Origin: Candidatus Anoxychlamydiales bacterium
GTDB lineage: Bacteria > Chlamydiota > Chlamydiia > Chlamydiales > SM23-39
Length of the DNA: 5,711 nucleotides
Direction: 5' to 3'
NCBI GenBank assembly: GCA_011064865.1
Contig: JAAKFX010000103.1
Span: 1-5,711 of the forward strand
The notes under the pieces are model-generated. The model was not told the DNA's origin. It saw only the letters and a program-made list of their open reading frames with translations, and made no database searches. Shown one piece after another: positions 5,687-5,711 of the stretch. Within the stretch, counting starts at the first letter, position 1. Every line of letters begins with the position of its first letter. The position numbers and the translations under genes are program-made.

Positions 5687-5711
5687 TTTAAAACAATAAA
5701 TACTCTTATAT

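Noticed and set aside
5677..5708. A second TATAAT-like box on the minus strand around 5673-5678
   Set aside because: No -35 box at suitable spacing, and the TTGTTA-17-TATAAT pair closer to the gene is far better.

Overview
The window is strongly AT-rich, and every gene I can support lies on the minus strand. It looks like part of a chromosome from a member of the Chlamydiae, most likely an environmental, Rhabdochlamydia-like lineage rather than Chlamydia itself. Two things support this. The L33 protein closely matches the short, cysteine-poor chlamydial form I remember. The transcription order rpmG > lolC/E permease > lolD is also the C. trachomatis order CT150-CT151-CT152. The phylum-level call is inference from remembered gene order and protein resemblance; no database was searched.

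Right end, in transcription order (5711 to 4125): a promoter (TTGTTA-17-TATAAT) overlaps one arm of a perfect 10-bp inverted repeat. It drives a small unrecognised membrane protein with two closely spaced hydrophobic segments. Seven bases later comes tsaD, the catalytic subunit of tRNA threonylcarbamoyladenosine synthesis. The two are probably one transcript.

Middle (4124 to 2668): an 86-bp AT-rich gap with a candidate -10 box precedes a 394-residue cytoplasmic-type leucine-rich-repeat (LRR) protein. Two of its LRR pairs are an in-frame tandem duplication of exactly 141 bp. In the copies the structural backbone is kept and the predicted ligand-facing residues have changed. This gene has its own promoter and is probably a standalone accessory gene, possibly a host-directed effector. 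A 186-bp gap follows with a good promoter (TTGATT-17-TATAAC) for the next operon.

Left end (2667 to 1): rpmG, a lolC/E-type lipoprotein-export permease and lolD form a tight operon. Both junctions are TAA directly followed by ATG with no spacer, so the genes are probably translationally coupled. The permease has 702 residues, about 300 more than the proteobacterial proteins. Its extra periplasmic region carries a threefold 15-bp/5-residue repeat. lolD runs off the left edge after 132 codons.

Functionally the window combines translation (bL33, TsaD), lipoprotein release from the inner membrane (LolC/E plus LolD) and two accessory proteins. I saw no tRNA, rRNA, CRISPR array or mobile element.
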